Shown piece after piece: positions 25,081-35,623 of a stretch of 64,000 nt of DNA. Below the pieces are notes generated by a model that searched no databases, had not been told where the DNA came from, and saw only the letters and a list, made by a program, of their open reading frames with translations. The DNA is from Eumeta japonica. Taxonomy: Eukaryota; Arthropoda; Insecta; Lepidoptera; Psychidae. Position 1 is the stretch's first letter. The number at the start of each line of letters is the position of its first letter. The stretch is taken from positions 62,001-126,000 of the forward strand of contig BGZK01000104.1 in assembly GCA_005406025.1 (NCBI GenBank). The letters are read 5' to 3'. A program made the position numbers and the translations under genes.

Positions 25081-26014
25081 AAATATAACAACATTTTTTT
25101 TTTTTAATAAATACGGTGTTTCAAGCCTTGAAGCCATTAAGGAAGTGACTTGCATTTTTATGTAAAATTACAATAAATGTGCATCATTCGTATAAGTATA
25201 GATTATACTATGTGCTATAAATGTTACAGTATAATGGAGTACAAAGCGTCACAAAGGATCGTGACCCACCCATTTAACGTAATCGCGTGATGCTTTTTTT
25301 CTAGTTCCTTCGCCTTCTCGAAAGTTCATATGAGGACACTTTATTTCCAAAACGGTAATGTAGTACAAAATAACAGTAAATTCCAAAAATAGGTCCGTGA
25401 AATTTCGATCTGTGATAGTTCGTGGGCGCATTGCGCAAAAGCTAGGCGAACTCCCACGTGAATCTGACTGTTGTCTAGCCTAAAATGGCGCGAATTACCT
25501 AAACTATACTTTACATAGATTTAAGGTTATGTTCTCTAAATCCAGTACAAAAATAAGAAAAGAAGAGAACGGTGAATAATTGTAATCTAGATTCGATCGG
25601 ATGGACACGAGCAATGAAGTCTAAACATACATACGCACCTACTCACAAGCGAATTACGGAATAGGTAAGTTATCTGTAAGGATAATATAAACAATGATAT
25701 TTGGTGACACTTTACATTATTGAAAATCATGGCATAATTTTTTTAAACAAAACAAAATTTAAAGCTACAATGAATAATTACTAATAATATTAAAATAAAT
25801 CGTTTTGACGATTAGCAGTAAATGTATAAAACCGAGGTACTTCGCACAGATGAATCCCAAGAAACTCGTCGCAAGCAATTCGGATTAGTATCTTTTTTGT
25901 CATTCTTTGTCATTTTATCATACTAATCACTAGTAAAGCTTTTTACATACATATGTTCCGTGAATCACAAATTTTATTGTTTATTTTGTTGTGTTGTTTA
26001 GTCATAAATAAATC
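25081..26014. other. AT-rich, nothing recognised
   Basis: A small GC-richer patch at 25420-25500. No gene. Confidence 0.45.
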
Positions 26015-26330
26015 ATTTGTGGTTGAGCCATACTGCGCCAACGTGGCTGCGGTGGGCCGGCTCGACCGGGGCAAAATACCAGACTCTCACAGGATATGTA
26101 CGTGAAGTGGCAGCTTCAGCTGTTTCGACCAATAAGTGAGAGTTCCGGGGGCCCACTCCCTTCTTCCGCCTCCATCGGCCCGATCTCTCTTCATTGGATA
26201 TCCTATTCACTCCTAAGACGCCGGCAACTAGTGACTCCTTTAAGATTGTAAGTGTCCATGAGCGACGGTAACTGTCTACTGTCTAATGGTTCGCCTGATC
26301 GTTTGCCCCTGGAGAATGCTGTATAAAAAA
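26015..26330 (+). repeat. Dispersed lepidopteran repeat, copy 2
   Basis: GGGCCGGCTCGACCGGGGCAAAATACCA, GTGAGAGTTCCGGGGGCCCAC, CGCCGGCAACTAGTGACTCC, then GTGTCCATGAGCGACGGTAAC and GCCTGATCGTTTGCCCC, the full standard tail. Better preserved than the 8.3 kb copy. Confidence 0.75.
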
Positions 26331-27545
26331 CATTTAATATTTTACCTATGTAAACATCAGACCTATCTTGGCACTCTGCCACCGTCAGAATCTAAAATCC
26401 TTTTTAGAGCATTATTATTAATTGCTTTTGTACAGTTTAGTATTGGTCGATGGAAAACTCGATTTTTTTTACGGAAAGTTAGTTTATTAATATTTCATTT
26501 TCAATGACAAATTAAAGCAATTTAGCTTAGAAATTTCAGTGAAGTAAATATCATTGGCATATATAATTTTAAACCGACATCATTAACCTTCAAGAAGTTT
26601 TTCTTTTCTTCTGTTTATTTTATTTACGCTCTGTGCATTTCTGTGGCTGTATTTAACTGAAAACTAAACCTTTCAACGCCACCTCGACATCGGGATTGTC
26701 TGTAACATTGTTAGTTCTATGGTTTAGGCCGAGACACTCGGCAGCCGTGATCACGCGCTGTTTGTGCTGTCGAGCAATATTGGCGGGAACCGATGACTCT
26801 ATTCCTTTTTTTTTTACAATCTAAAGTAGTGCTCCATTATCGAATTCGAACGCAACCCCGTATTTCGATATTGACATCAGAATATAATAAAAAAGAAGAT
26901 GTTTTTTTTTCAGTTTACATTCCAAAAATCGTAATGAATTTTTTTTATTTTTGAATGATTAGAAATGAAAATAAAATAAAAAAAATCTATATCTAAAAAA
27001 ATTAGTAAAATTCATGAAAAAATAAGTAAAAAAAAGTATGTAATATGGTTACATAGAATAACGCACTAATGCTTTACTTTGAGTAGACAATCGACAATGA
27101 ATTTAAAAAACAAAAGAGTTACTCAACTAAATGTGGAGTTTGTTAAAATCAATAACTTGCTTAGATTGGTTATTGATTAATAACATGGTTAGACAAATCC
27201 AATGAATAGTATTACTCAAATAAGTATCTCCTTTCTGTCTCTGAATTAATGACGCATGGTGATTCATGAAGATTTTGTTTATTTAAATCTACTTTTTGAT
27301 TAGGTACATGATTTGATTTTGTAACCGTTTTTTTCTTCAAGTATGGTTCTTATTCATGAATTATTATAGATAACACATGTCTAAATCAGATTAAGCGTTT
27401 AGAAATTGTAGTCGAAAAATAAAATCATATACATATCTGCAAGTATGAAGCACAATTTCCTGGCAATTAAAATTATAAATGTTAAAACAGTAAAACAAAT
27501 GCGATTCGATTTAACCAGTGCACGGTCATAACTAACTTTACACTT
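26331..27545. other. AT-rich upstream of the protease gene
   Basis: A GC-richer block at 26670-26800 (GGCCGAGACACTCGGCAGCC). Otherwise A/T runs. No exon upstream of the protease is evident. Confidence 0.4.
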
Positions 27546-27618
27546 GTAAAAGGCGTGTGACTTGCTCATGCGCATTCAGTAACAACATTGTTCTTATCGA
27601 GATTTAACCTCTAACAAA
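27546..27618 (+). promoter_or_regulatory. Core promoter and short 5'UTR of the serine protease
   Basis: A TATA-like TGTAAAAGG (27546-27554) lies about 30 bp before an arthropod initiator TCAGT (27576-27580), the expected spacing. This predicts a start near 27578 and a 5'UTR of about 40 nt. A GATA-factor-type TTATCG lies at about 27594 within the leader. GATA sites are common in insect gut and fat-body gene promoters, but its role here is inferred. Confidence 0.5.
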
Positions 27619-28548
27619 ATGTTAAATTTTTGTTTAAAAATGTTAATCTTACAAATTATTTTCTTGCTACCAATAGCGGGAAAAGTTATTCCTGTAGGCG
27701 TAAGGGCGTTAAATGCGTGCAAGGATCATGCGCAATCGATGCTGGAATGCCAAAACATTTTACATCCCGAAAGGAAAGTTAGAGTTCCGATTGACTTGCT
27801 TCTATATCCTCACATGGTGTTAGTCGGCTATGGAAATATCACGCAACCATCTTGGAAATGTAGCGGAAGCCTCATCAGCGCAAAATGGGTGATGACAGCA
27901 GCCCACTGCGCCGTAAATTCTGGATCAGGTCGGGCTAAAGTGTTGAAAATAGGCACTGCGACTTTAGATTTCGACGAAACAAAAGAATTAGTTCAAGAGA
28001 GGTTAGTTGGTGAAATAATACGCCATCCAAATTACGAACCACCTTTGAAGTACCATGACATAGCGCTGATGAGACCGGAGAGAGACTTCATCCTTTCCAG
28101 ATATATAAGAATCGCATGCCTGCATTTCGAAACTGAATTAAATTACAATAATGCAACTGCGATAGGCTTCGGTACGACTCAGCCCGGTGCATCGACAGGT
28201 AGTCAGACACTTATGAAGGTAGAACTGGACATCATAGACAATACTATATGCAACAGATCGATGCGAGCTTTGATTAGAAGAGGGCTTTTAACCACCGGGA
28301 TAACAGAGAACCAGCTGTGCGCAGGAGATTATGAGAAAGGCGGCAGGGACACATGCCAAGGTGATTCAGGTGGGCCACTGCAGGTGATGGCAGACAGAGT
28401 CGATTGCAAGAAATCATTCCCATTGCATATCATCATAGGAGTGACTTCCTTTGGCCGGGATTGTGGCCGTAAAAAAGCTCCTGGAGTGTATACTAGAGTC
28501 TCTAAATATATTGATTGGATAGAAAGTGTAGTTTGGCCAGCTTTATGA
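27619..28548 (+). CDS. Secreted trypsin-like S1 serine protease, single exon
   Basis: Seen: 309 codons, no intron. A hydrophobic signal peptide covers residues about 6-20 with likely cleavage after PIA20. A short pro-region holds C34 and C44. The S1 domain runs from about 54 to 309 with the triad H96 (TAAHC), D147 (HDIAL) and S250 (GDSGGP). D244 lies six residues before the catalytic Ser and G289 is in PGVYTRV, which gives trypsin-like (Arg/Lys) specificity; the usual Trp of SWG is Phe278. Expected disulfides are C81-C97, C211-C234 and C246-C282; C167 matches the Cys that ties the pro-region to the catalytic domain. N-glycosylation sequons lie at N73, N179 and N212. Family knowledge: snake/venom-protease-like insect S1 enzymes act outside the cell in immune or developmental cascades. 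Odd: no IVGG-type activation site; the nearest is K53|VRVP. The ATG at 27619 has A at -3 and precedes the signal peptide; M8 is a weaker alternative. No clip domain is seen. The physiological substrate is unknown. Confidence 0.93.
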   Translation: MLNFCLKMLILQIIFLLPIAGKVIPVGVRALNACKDHAQSMLECQNILHPERKVRVPIDLLLYPHMVLVGYGNITQPSWKCSGSLISAKWVMTAAHCAVNSGSGRAKVLKIGTATLDFDETKELVQERLVGEIIRHPNYEPPLKYHDIALMRPERDFILSRYIRIACLHFETELNYNNATAIGFGTTQPGASTGSQTLMKVELDIIDNTICNRSMRALIRRGLLTTGITENQLCAGDYEKGGRDTCQGDSGGPLQVMADRVDCKKSFPLHIIIGVTSFGRDCGRKKAPGVYTRVSKYIDWIESVVWPAL

Positions 28549-28890
28549 AGATCATGCGAATTACAAATGAAGATATAGGATAAACAAAATGTTATAATTT
28601 ACACGAACTTTATCAAACTTATAGTGTAGGCACGAAAAATGATTTATTACAAAGTTACATTGTTGAAAAAATTCGAAAAGTGATTTTAACATTAATTATC
28701 TCTTTTAATTCAATTAATTTAAGGAAATGTGAGTACATCATTTTCCAACGCCGTGTTGTATGCCGATCGTATCTACTAGCAACAGTTTAAAAAAGACCGA
28801 ATCATCGTAAGTGGGTGACGCACCTTTCCGGAAATTTCTTGCTCGATTACTCACTAGTACAAATTGTTTTTATTTGTACAAAGAATAAAT
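28549..28890 (+). other. 3' flank of the serine protease with a possible poly(A) signal
   Basis: AT-rich sequence after the TGA at 28546. The clearest AATAAA hexamer is at 28884-28889, about 340 nt past the stop; weaker A-rich variants lie nearer. No downstream gene of the same family follows. Confidence 0.35.
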
Positions 28891-29690
28891 ACATTTGCTT
28901 TCGGCGGCTGTCAATTTCTGAGACAACTGGCGTTGTAGTCTAAATTTTCTTAAGTATTTACTAATCTTATTTTTCAATAATGATTTAGAAAGTATTACTG
29001 AGCAAGTGTTAACCAATTTCAATTTCAACTATAACATGAAAGTTTCTAATAAGACACGATTTAAGTACAACTGAATTTAGTTTAGTGTCCAGACTAAGCT
29101 GGTATGATAGATAATTGCATAACCTATATATATTTTTAATTTATCTTTTCAGTTCATACCCTTAAAACAGTTATGTTGCTCTATCCAGACTAATAAATAG
29201 TCCTAATTTTGAATTAAGATCTTTCAAATATTTATAACGTGTCACAACAAGGTCCCCCAAAGATCACCTGGAAATGGATTGAGCGAATTTTTTACACAAT
29301 CCGCTGATGTATTTAGGGCCTCTTACACCATCTTTTTTCAAAGTGTTTTTCAACAAAAAAATACTTTTAAAATTAATTTAGCGTTCCGCGTCCTCCTTTT
29401 AACGGTTTTTAGACTTAACAATTGTTAAGAGGTGGACGTGGAAACCGAAATTAATTTTAAAAGCCATTTTTTGGTAGATATCAGTTTAAAAAGAGAACCA
29501 TCTCTCTTCCACCAGGAAGAGGCCGTTAAAATATTAAAACATAAATATGTACATAATACGATCGATTACAAACTTAACATATTTATTATATATAAAATTA
29601 TTGAAACATGTGTATTTAAAACGTTTAAATGAAAATATGTATTGTAAGAAATTTGTCCATTTGTCATGGGGATCCCCAAAACTACTGTCA
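28891..29690. other. AT-rich, nothing recognised
   Basis: A 66-codon frame at 29432 lacks any domain. Confidence 0.45.
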
Positions 29691-30490
29691 CAGTCTTTTA
29701 CCCGAGTGTGGCTCTAAAGAACGTGACGTACGCCAATTGTCGATTATTATTTAATTAATAATTATTCGATTTGACGACCGAACAACCAGACATTCTCGTC
29801 AACCAAAAACCACTTCGCATGTTCTCTTGAACTGAAAGTTGACCCGTGACGCTCATAGAGAAAGGGTACAAGATTCACAGAAACCGAGATACGGGCGCGA
29901 TTGCAATAAAAAAAAAGCAGTTATTAATGATATTAAATTCGAATGTACCCCTTCATAACGCGCACAATATAATTACAGCGTTACGTCAATAAAAATAAAA
30001 TGCATGGAAGCGTCCATGCGCGTAAAAGCTAAGCGATAAAATCTACCCGCGTATACATACGAGTATATTCGCAGGTATACGCGAGCCCGGGCGGAGAGAA
30101 TACGGAACAACAAAATCATTACACAATCCGTTCGCTAATTTCCAACGGGGCGGACCTCGGCGCTTACCTGAAACAAAAAAAAAAGGTTTCCTGATGAAAA
30201 AATGCCGCGTCAATGTTATAGCCGCCGGAGAATCGCGGGAGCGGGTACGGGAAAAAAAAGTAAAAAAATAATATATTAGAATGTGACGTTTGGGAGTGCG
30301 CGCCTCGGAGCGGCCGTAAAGGATAAAAGCGAGGTATTTTCGCTGTTCCAGTGTTTATCCCTTTATAAGAAAGCTCTCGGAATCCCGGCGCCGGCCCGCC
30401 CCGGCGATGAAATAATGTTTAAAATAACGCTCGGATACCTGTCCGCCCGACGACTGCGATCCGATAGCTTTTGCTCGAATGTCGCATTCT
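29691..30490. other. GC-richer islands with a homeodomain-type cluster
   Basis: ATTATTATTTAATTAATAAT (from 29743), with a TTAATTAA palindrome, then CpG-rich blocks at 30060-30170 and 30280-30480. The open frame at 30283-30492 has no domain. Confidence 0.35.
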
Positions 30491-31479
30491 AAAAAGTTAC
30501 TTAGTTGTTGATTTCGGCTGCGAAAGATGTGATTAACGATTATGGAGAATAGAAGGGGTGAATTTCTTTAAAACAGGTCTGATCTGGAAAATCTGTTTTA
30601 GATATCTGTCAAGCGACCTTCTTGGCTTTTTCTATATAGAATAGGGTTCTCAACAAATCACTTATTAATGAAAAAGAGCTTGTTTTCAAAGTTATAAAAC
30701 TTCAATTTACATCAAGATTTAGACGATATAAAAATATAATTACCAAAGTTTGTATGCAACTAATTACAAATAATTGATTATTAAATGCATTAGTTGAATG
30801 AGGATTTATGTTGACACAGATTTATCATTTTTTTTTTTATAATTTAATATATTTTTCAATACGGTAAATAAAGACCATATTAACCACTGGAACGCGCACC
30901 CAAAAAATAGTTCCTCCTTCGGCCGCACACCTCCCCTGGAGTTTTAATCGCAAAGCGCCCCCTAATCACAAATTTTGTAAAATAGACTGAAATGTTGATA
31001 TCTATCATATTAATGTTTTTTTTTTTTGATTATCAATTAGATTCTAATTACATATTAAATAGTCACATTATCACAGACTTAATATTCTAACGGGAACATA
31101 ATTGGAAAGTTGCACAACCTGTGCTGTAATTACATCACTCATTTTCAGTGAACATACAATATAATAATATTCACTATTTTATTACGAAAAACATAACTTT
31201 TTCGTAGCACTATTCAAGACTTGAAAATAATTATATTCCTGACACTAAACATACTTATTTTTACTAAAACAGATACAAAGCCGAGGCGTCAAAACGCCCC
31301 ATTTTAGATTTCTTGCACTTTCCGTCAAACATTTACGCCTAGCTGCAAGTACAGTGAGCAAATTTAAATTATCTAAACATATGTTTTTTTTATTTTCGTT
31401 AGTTTGTGAGGAATTATAATGTAATTATTGTATAATTTTATCATTAAGTTTTGTCATAGTGATTTATTTCGATATTTTA
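30491..31479. other. AT-rich, nothing recognised
   Basis: Long T-runs at about 30830 and 31018; a GC-richer patch at 30885-30965. Confidence 0.45.
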
Positions 31480-31885
31480 CTATATATATATATACAAAGG
31501 TGATATACATAAACATGATTATCACCTTGAAATAAAATAATTATATCACAATATATTGCATATAAATATACACTTACAAAAATATATCTTTTTGCTAAAT
31601 CCATACAAACATACACTTACTATATATATAGTAAAATGATTATATCAAAATACATTTTGTCTTTGTTAATTTTTTTCCCTAAATAATTGCCATGAATTAC
31701 AAATGCAATGATTATGAACTATTAATGCAATAAATTATTAGTGAATTTTACTTCATATATATAGTAACTGTATATATATATAGCAAAAAGATATATATAT
31801 TTGTAAATGTATATTTATATAAATATATGATATAATTATTTTATTATGAATATCGATATATATATATATCATATATATACCACTT
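31480..31885. repeat. AT-rich foldback element
   Basis: Arms 31531-31597 and 31781-31845 are inverted copies about 65 bp long, with shared AATAAAATAATTATATCA, TATAAATATACA and ATCTTTTTGCTA blocks. (TA)n tracts bound it on both sides, and a 9-bp hairpin (AAGGTGATA 31497-31505 with TATCACCTT 31520-31528) lies at the left edge. The 183-bp centre is unique-looking AT-rich DNA. The frames here are tyrosine/isoleucine-rich artefacts of TA repeats. Confidence 0.8.
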
Positions 31886-33433
31886 CGGAGAAGAAATGAA
31901 GCAAACATCATGTACAATTTAAAAAAATTATTTTCATTAAAATAAGGAATAAAAAGTAATAAAATATAAAACAATAAAAAGCTTATTCCTAGGCTTACAT
32001 TTTAAACTTATACACTGTATTAATATAATAATAAAATTTATTCCTAAGGATTATATTTGCACTTTACATATAAATTACATTATTTATAATACAATTCTTT
32101 AGTAAATTTATAGCTGATATCTCAGTAATTCTATACATATTTTATGGGCAAAAATATTACAATCATTACTATAAAATTCAAATATGTCATAATATTGTTA
32201 AAAATAAAATATTTAAAATTACCCCTTCTTTGTAGGCAGTTTTGAAGAAGGAAAAAGAGCAAGAAATTCGATTATAGATGTTTTGAATTCAATTATTATT
32301 CACAATCACATTCCAATATAAAGCTATTACGAGAAATGAAATATGTTTCAGAATACAATTTAAATTATAATGAAGATAAAAAAAGCGTAAAAATTCATAA
32401 ATATGTAGAAGCCAGAGAAAAGCCTCAAAATCTGAAATAATTCAAATCGAACAGTCCTAAGCCTCAAAAAACATTAAAAATCTGAAATAATCCACTAAGC
32501 CGAACATGACTGATAAAAGTTATAAATATGTAAGAATTTTACAAAGTGTCAACCTAACCACTTTGATACAGGTACAGTTGTACATATAACTGTATTTACA
32601 TGTTTAGATTTTGCAAAAATAGTTTGCAATTTCAAAGTGAAAATATAAGAAAAACATATCCACCAAACAGGTTGGCAAAATTTTCAGGTAAAAGCAATAA
32701 TATTCATATAGGCATATTCAAACAGCACATATTAGCCTAAAATATCCCAATGTTGATATACCGTCGCTAGTACTGAAGTATATTCCATATGACAAGAAAA
32801 TTAAAAAATGGTCTTTGGCCTTCGTTTGACAATCTGATACCGAAATTGTCTATTTGTTATAAATTTCATTCACGCGAAGATGTTTTAGTACTTATTTCAA
32901 AACATATTTTGAAAAATTCTTAGTCGTCATGGATTTTATGGATTTTCTTTGCAAAATTTATTTTCTGTGGATGTCGTCACACTTTTAGATGACTATTGTC
33001 AGGAAGGGAAATATAGCAAATATATCATATATAAATAAACATACATAGAAATAAATAAAGGATATGGATGTGTTCAAAGTCTACCTTGCACAAACGCAAG
33101 CTTCGAAAGGGTTTCAAATAAATGAATTATGTGAAAGCTACGCAAACACCTTTAAAATTAGTCTGACATAATAATCGACACTCGTATTCCCTTACAAAGT
33201 CTCTCGAACATGATATTAACATATCCCGCTATCAAAATTCTTTCATTCATTCTATCATAATCTAGTGCAGTTTATCCAAAATTGTTTACTGTAGTTTCGA
33301 AGAGTATCATTCCTTAGAAGTCAATGGGGTCGGTTCAGTCTTTTCATTTCGTCGATTTTGTCGACCAGCCCATGTCCTCGTTTAGGCTTGTCTCGTTTTA
33401 GTCTACGTGGGTAGAGTTTCTACTGAATGATAC
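31886..33433. other. AT-rich, nothing recognised
   Basis: CTAAGCCTCAAAA..TCTGAAATAATC occurs twice near 32420-32490 as a short local duplication. No gene. Confidence 0.45.
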
Positions 33434-34380
33434 TCAAGAAACAATCGTTTTCAAGACGCATAATCCGACTTTGCATACAGAACACTGGATTACCGTCCGA
33501 CTTCTTATGGCATATTTTAGTGAACACATCTGGCAACACAAAGTATCTCCACGAATAGGCATATGGTTTTTAGTCCTGTCCAGTCGTAATTCTGATCGCG
33601 ATATCAGACTGCGAACCGCTGCGGGAGGCATGTACCGCATCTTCAACGATACTGCAATCTGATATCGAAACTCTCTGTGCGTAATTATGTTCTTTTCGTC
33701 ATATCTTTTGTTATAAATATACTTGTACAAAATATAAGCGTTATGCACACATGTGTTCAATAACCTTTTGAACATCTTTATATACCATTTTAAACCCCTC
33801 TTTCTTTCCATTGGGTACATGGAGCTTTTGATCTTTTAGATCAATGCCCCATAGTTGTATTACAGTCTTTTACATATGGGCTTCTCACATTCCTCGCCAG
33901 CACTTGTTCCCGTGTAGGTGCTGTTGTCGTGGAAGGTGCTAATCATCGATAAGATTTTGCATCCTGCCAACACCATTACATCGCCGGGTGGCAAGCAATG
34001 ATCGTGCCCTTTTCACAGTTTTCTTCATCTCTTTTACATCTTCTGGTATATTTTTCCGAGTGAGGCGTTCTGTGCCCAGACAGTCAAAGCCTCGACATTT
34101 GAGTATCGTGCCAACGCTGGACTATTATAATAATTGTCCATCGTGACACAATGTCCTTTATGTTCAAGACCTTCTAGTAAATTTAAAACTATTTTGTAGT
34201 TTTCCCGGTCAGAACCTTTGTCATAATGTTAGGATTAGGGGCAGTGTCAGAAATAGCAGGAGGGTTAGACATTAGTTTTTTACTTTTGTGTCTATGCTTT
34301 AATCCCCTACTTTTGACCCTGCCCCTCCCGGCCTCAGCTCTTTCATCACAATCGTCGACATTTTCTTCGTTGTTATTTTT
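33434..34380 (-). pseudogene. Decayed, internally deleted piggyBac-type transposase
   Basis: Seen in conceptual minus-strand translation, over several frames: a basic stretch (RGRVKSRGLKHRHK), then LTGKTT, HCVTMDNYYNSPALARY (the second acidic catalytic residue of piggyBac lies in this DN motif), a segment like ERLTRKNIPEDVKEMKKT, STFHDNST, an out-of-frame DLKDQ-like motif matching the third catalytic region, KWYIKMFKRLLNT..NAYILYK, and a C-terminal Cys-rich domain (CCQMC..CSVCKVGLC). This is the DDE_Tnp_1_7 order. At least three frame changes and several stops are present. The first half of the catalytic domain, with the first Asp, is missing between the basic stretch and LTGKTT, so it cannot make a working transposase. 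Terminal repeats and TTAA flanks were not found, so the element edges are undefined. Confidence 0.88.
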
Positions 34381-34390
34381 TTTTCCTCAC

Positions 34391-35569
34391 CTGAGGTGGT
34401 AGCTCCTCATCGTCTGATAAATTCTGCTGAATCTCCTTTTTGGCGGAAGTGACAAGATATTCGGCATCATCGTCATCCGAAAATTCTGAATCATCATAAC
34501 TACTTCCACTTTCAGGATCCAAAAGCGCTTCTGTTGGTGATGAGACACGGAAAGTCCTAGAAGAACTCGGCATGTCTTCATCAGCAGAAACGTGGACATC
34601 AGGAAAAGTTATCACTTGATGAGTACTCGCTGGTTGAATCGTAGAAGCCGGAAATGGCGCAACGAGGTTTGATACCTGTGACATAATGTCATGCTCGGTA
34701 TCTTCTATTTCAATGACGTAAAGAATTTCTCTGGCTTCCCCAAGTTTATTTATACCCAGCTCCATCAGCAATTTCTTGGTGCCCGACGTGCATTCTTCCA
34801 CATCCGTCGACACCCCCCATTCGGAATCAGCCTGCGCCTGATTCTTCGGCTGATTGAAGTCCGGCACACTAAAAACAATACATATTAAGATGATTCATTT
34901 TAAGCGATGATTTTTTTTCACTCCCGCAGTAAAATTTCATTTTATATGCTAAAAAAAACCTGTTAAAGAAGGAACTCTTAATTTTAGTTTTAAGTACTTT
35001 TTCCAATTTCTAAAACTTCCCATTTTAAATACACGTAAACTTGTTTTTTATCTTTTAAATTTATATAGTTCAGTGGCATTTCATGGTATGACCTCGCCCA
35101 CAGTCAGGATTTTATTTTTAGAAAAGTGCATATTGCGGCATAATCGTAAATTGACGAGGTAGTATGGGTTACTAAACTTAAGTCTTTTATAAAATTTTAG
35201 TTTTTCTGTAATTATTTTATAAATAACGAGGCCTACGAAAAAATGTTAATGACAAAATTGTAGAAAATTTAATTTTCTAAAAAAACGTCCTCTACTTCAA
35301 CGCGATGTAATTGATAGCTTAAAAGATATTCAGCATTTAAAAGAATAATTTGCTAAATTTTGATAAAATAGCTAGATTTTTGTCTTATAAATCACAGAAA
35401 AGTTATTTAATCGTAAGAAATTAGAATTTTCTATTCAAAAATTATTTCTTCATCGCATCAATTCACCTAAGTATTTTATATAGAAAATATTGATAATTAG
35501 TCTACAAATTAAGTTTTAAATGTAAGAACAAGAAATTTCACCAAATGGGTTTATTTCCACTTCGATAAG

Positions 35570-35623
<54 letters not shown>

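Noticed and set aside
31753..31974. Tyr/Ile-rich minus-strand frame
   Set aside because: Produced by (TA)n repeats in the foldback element.
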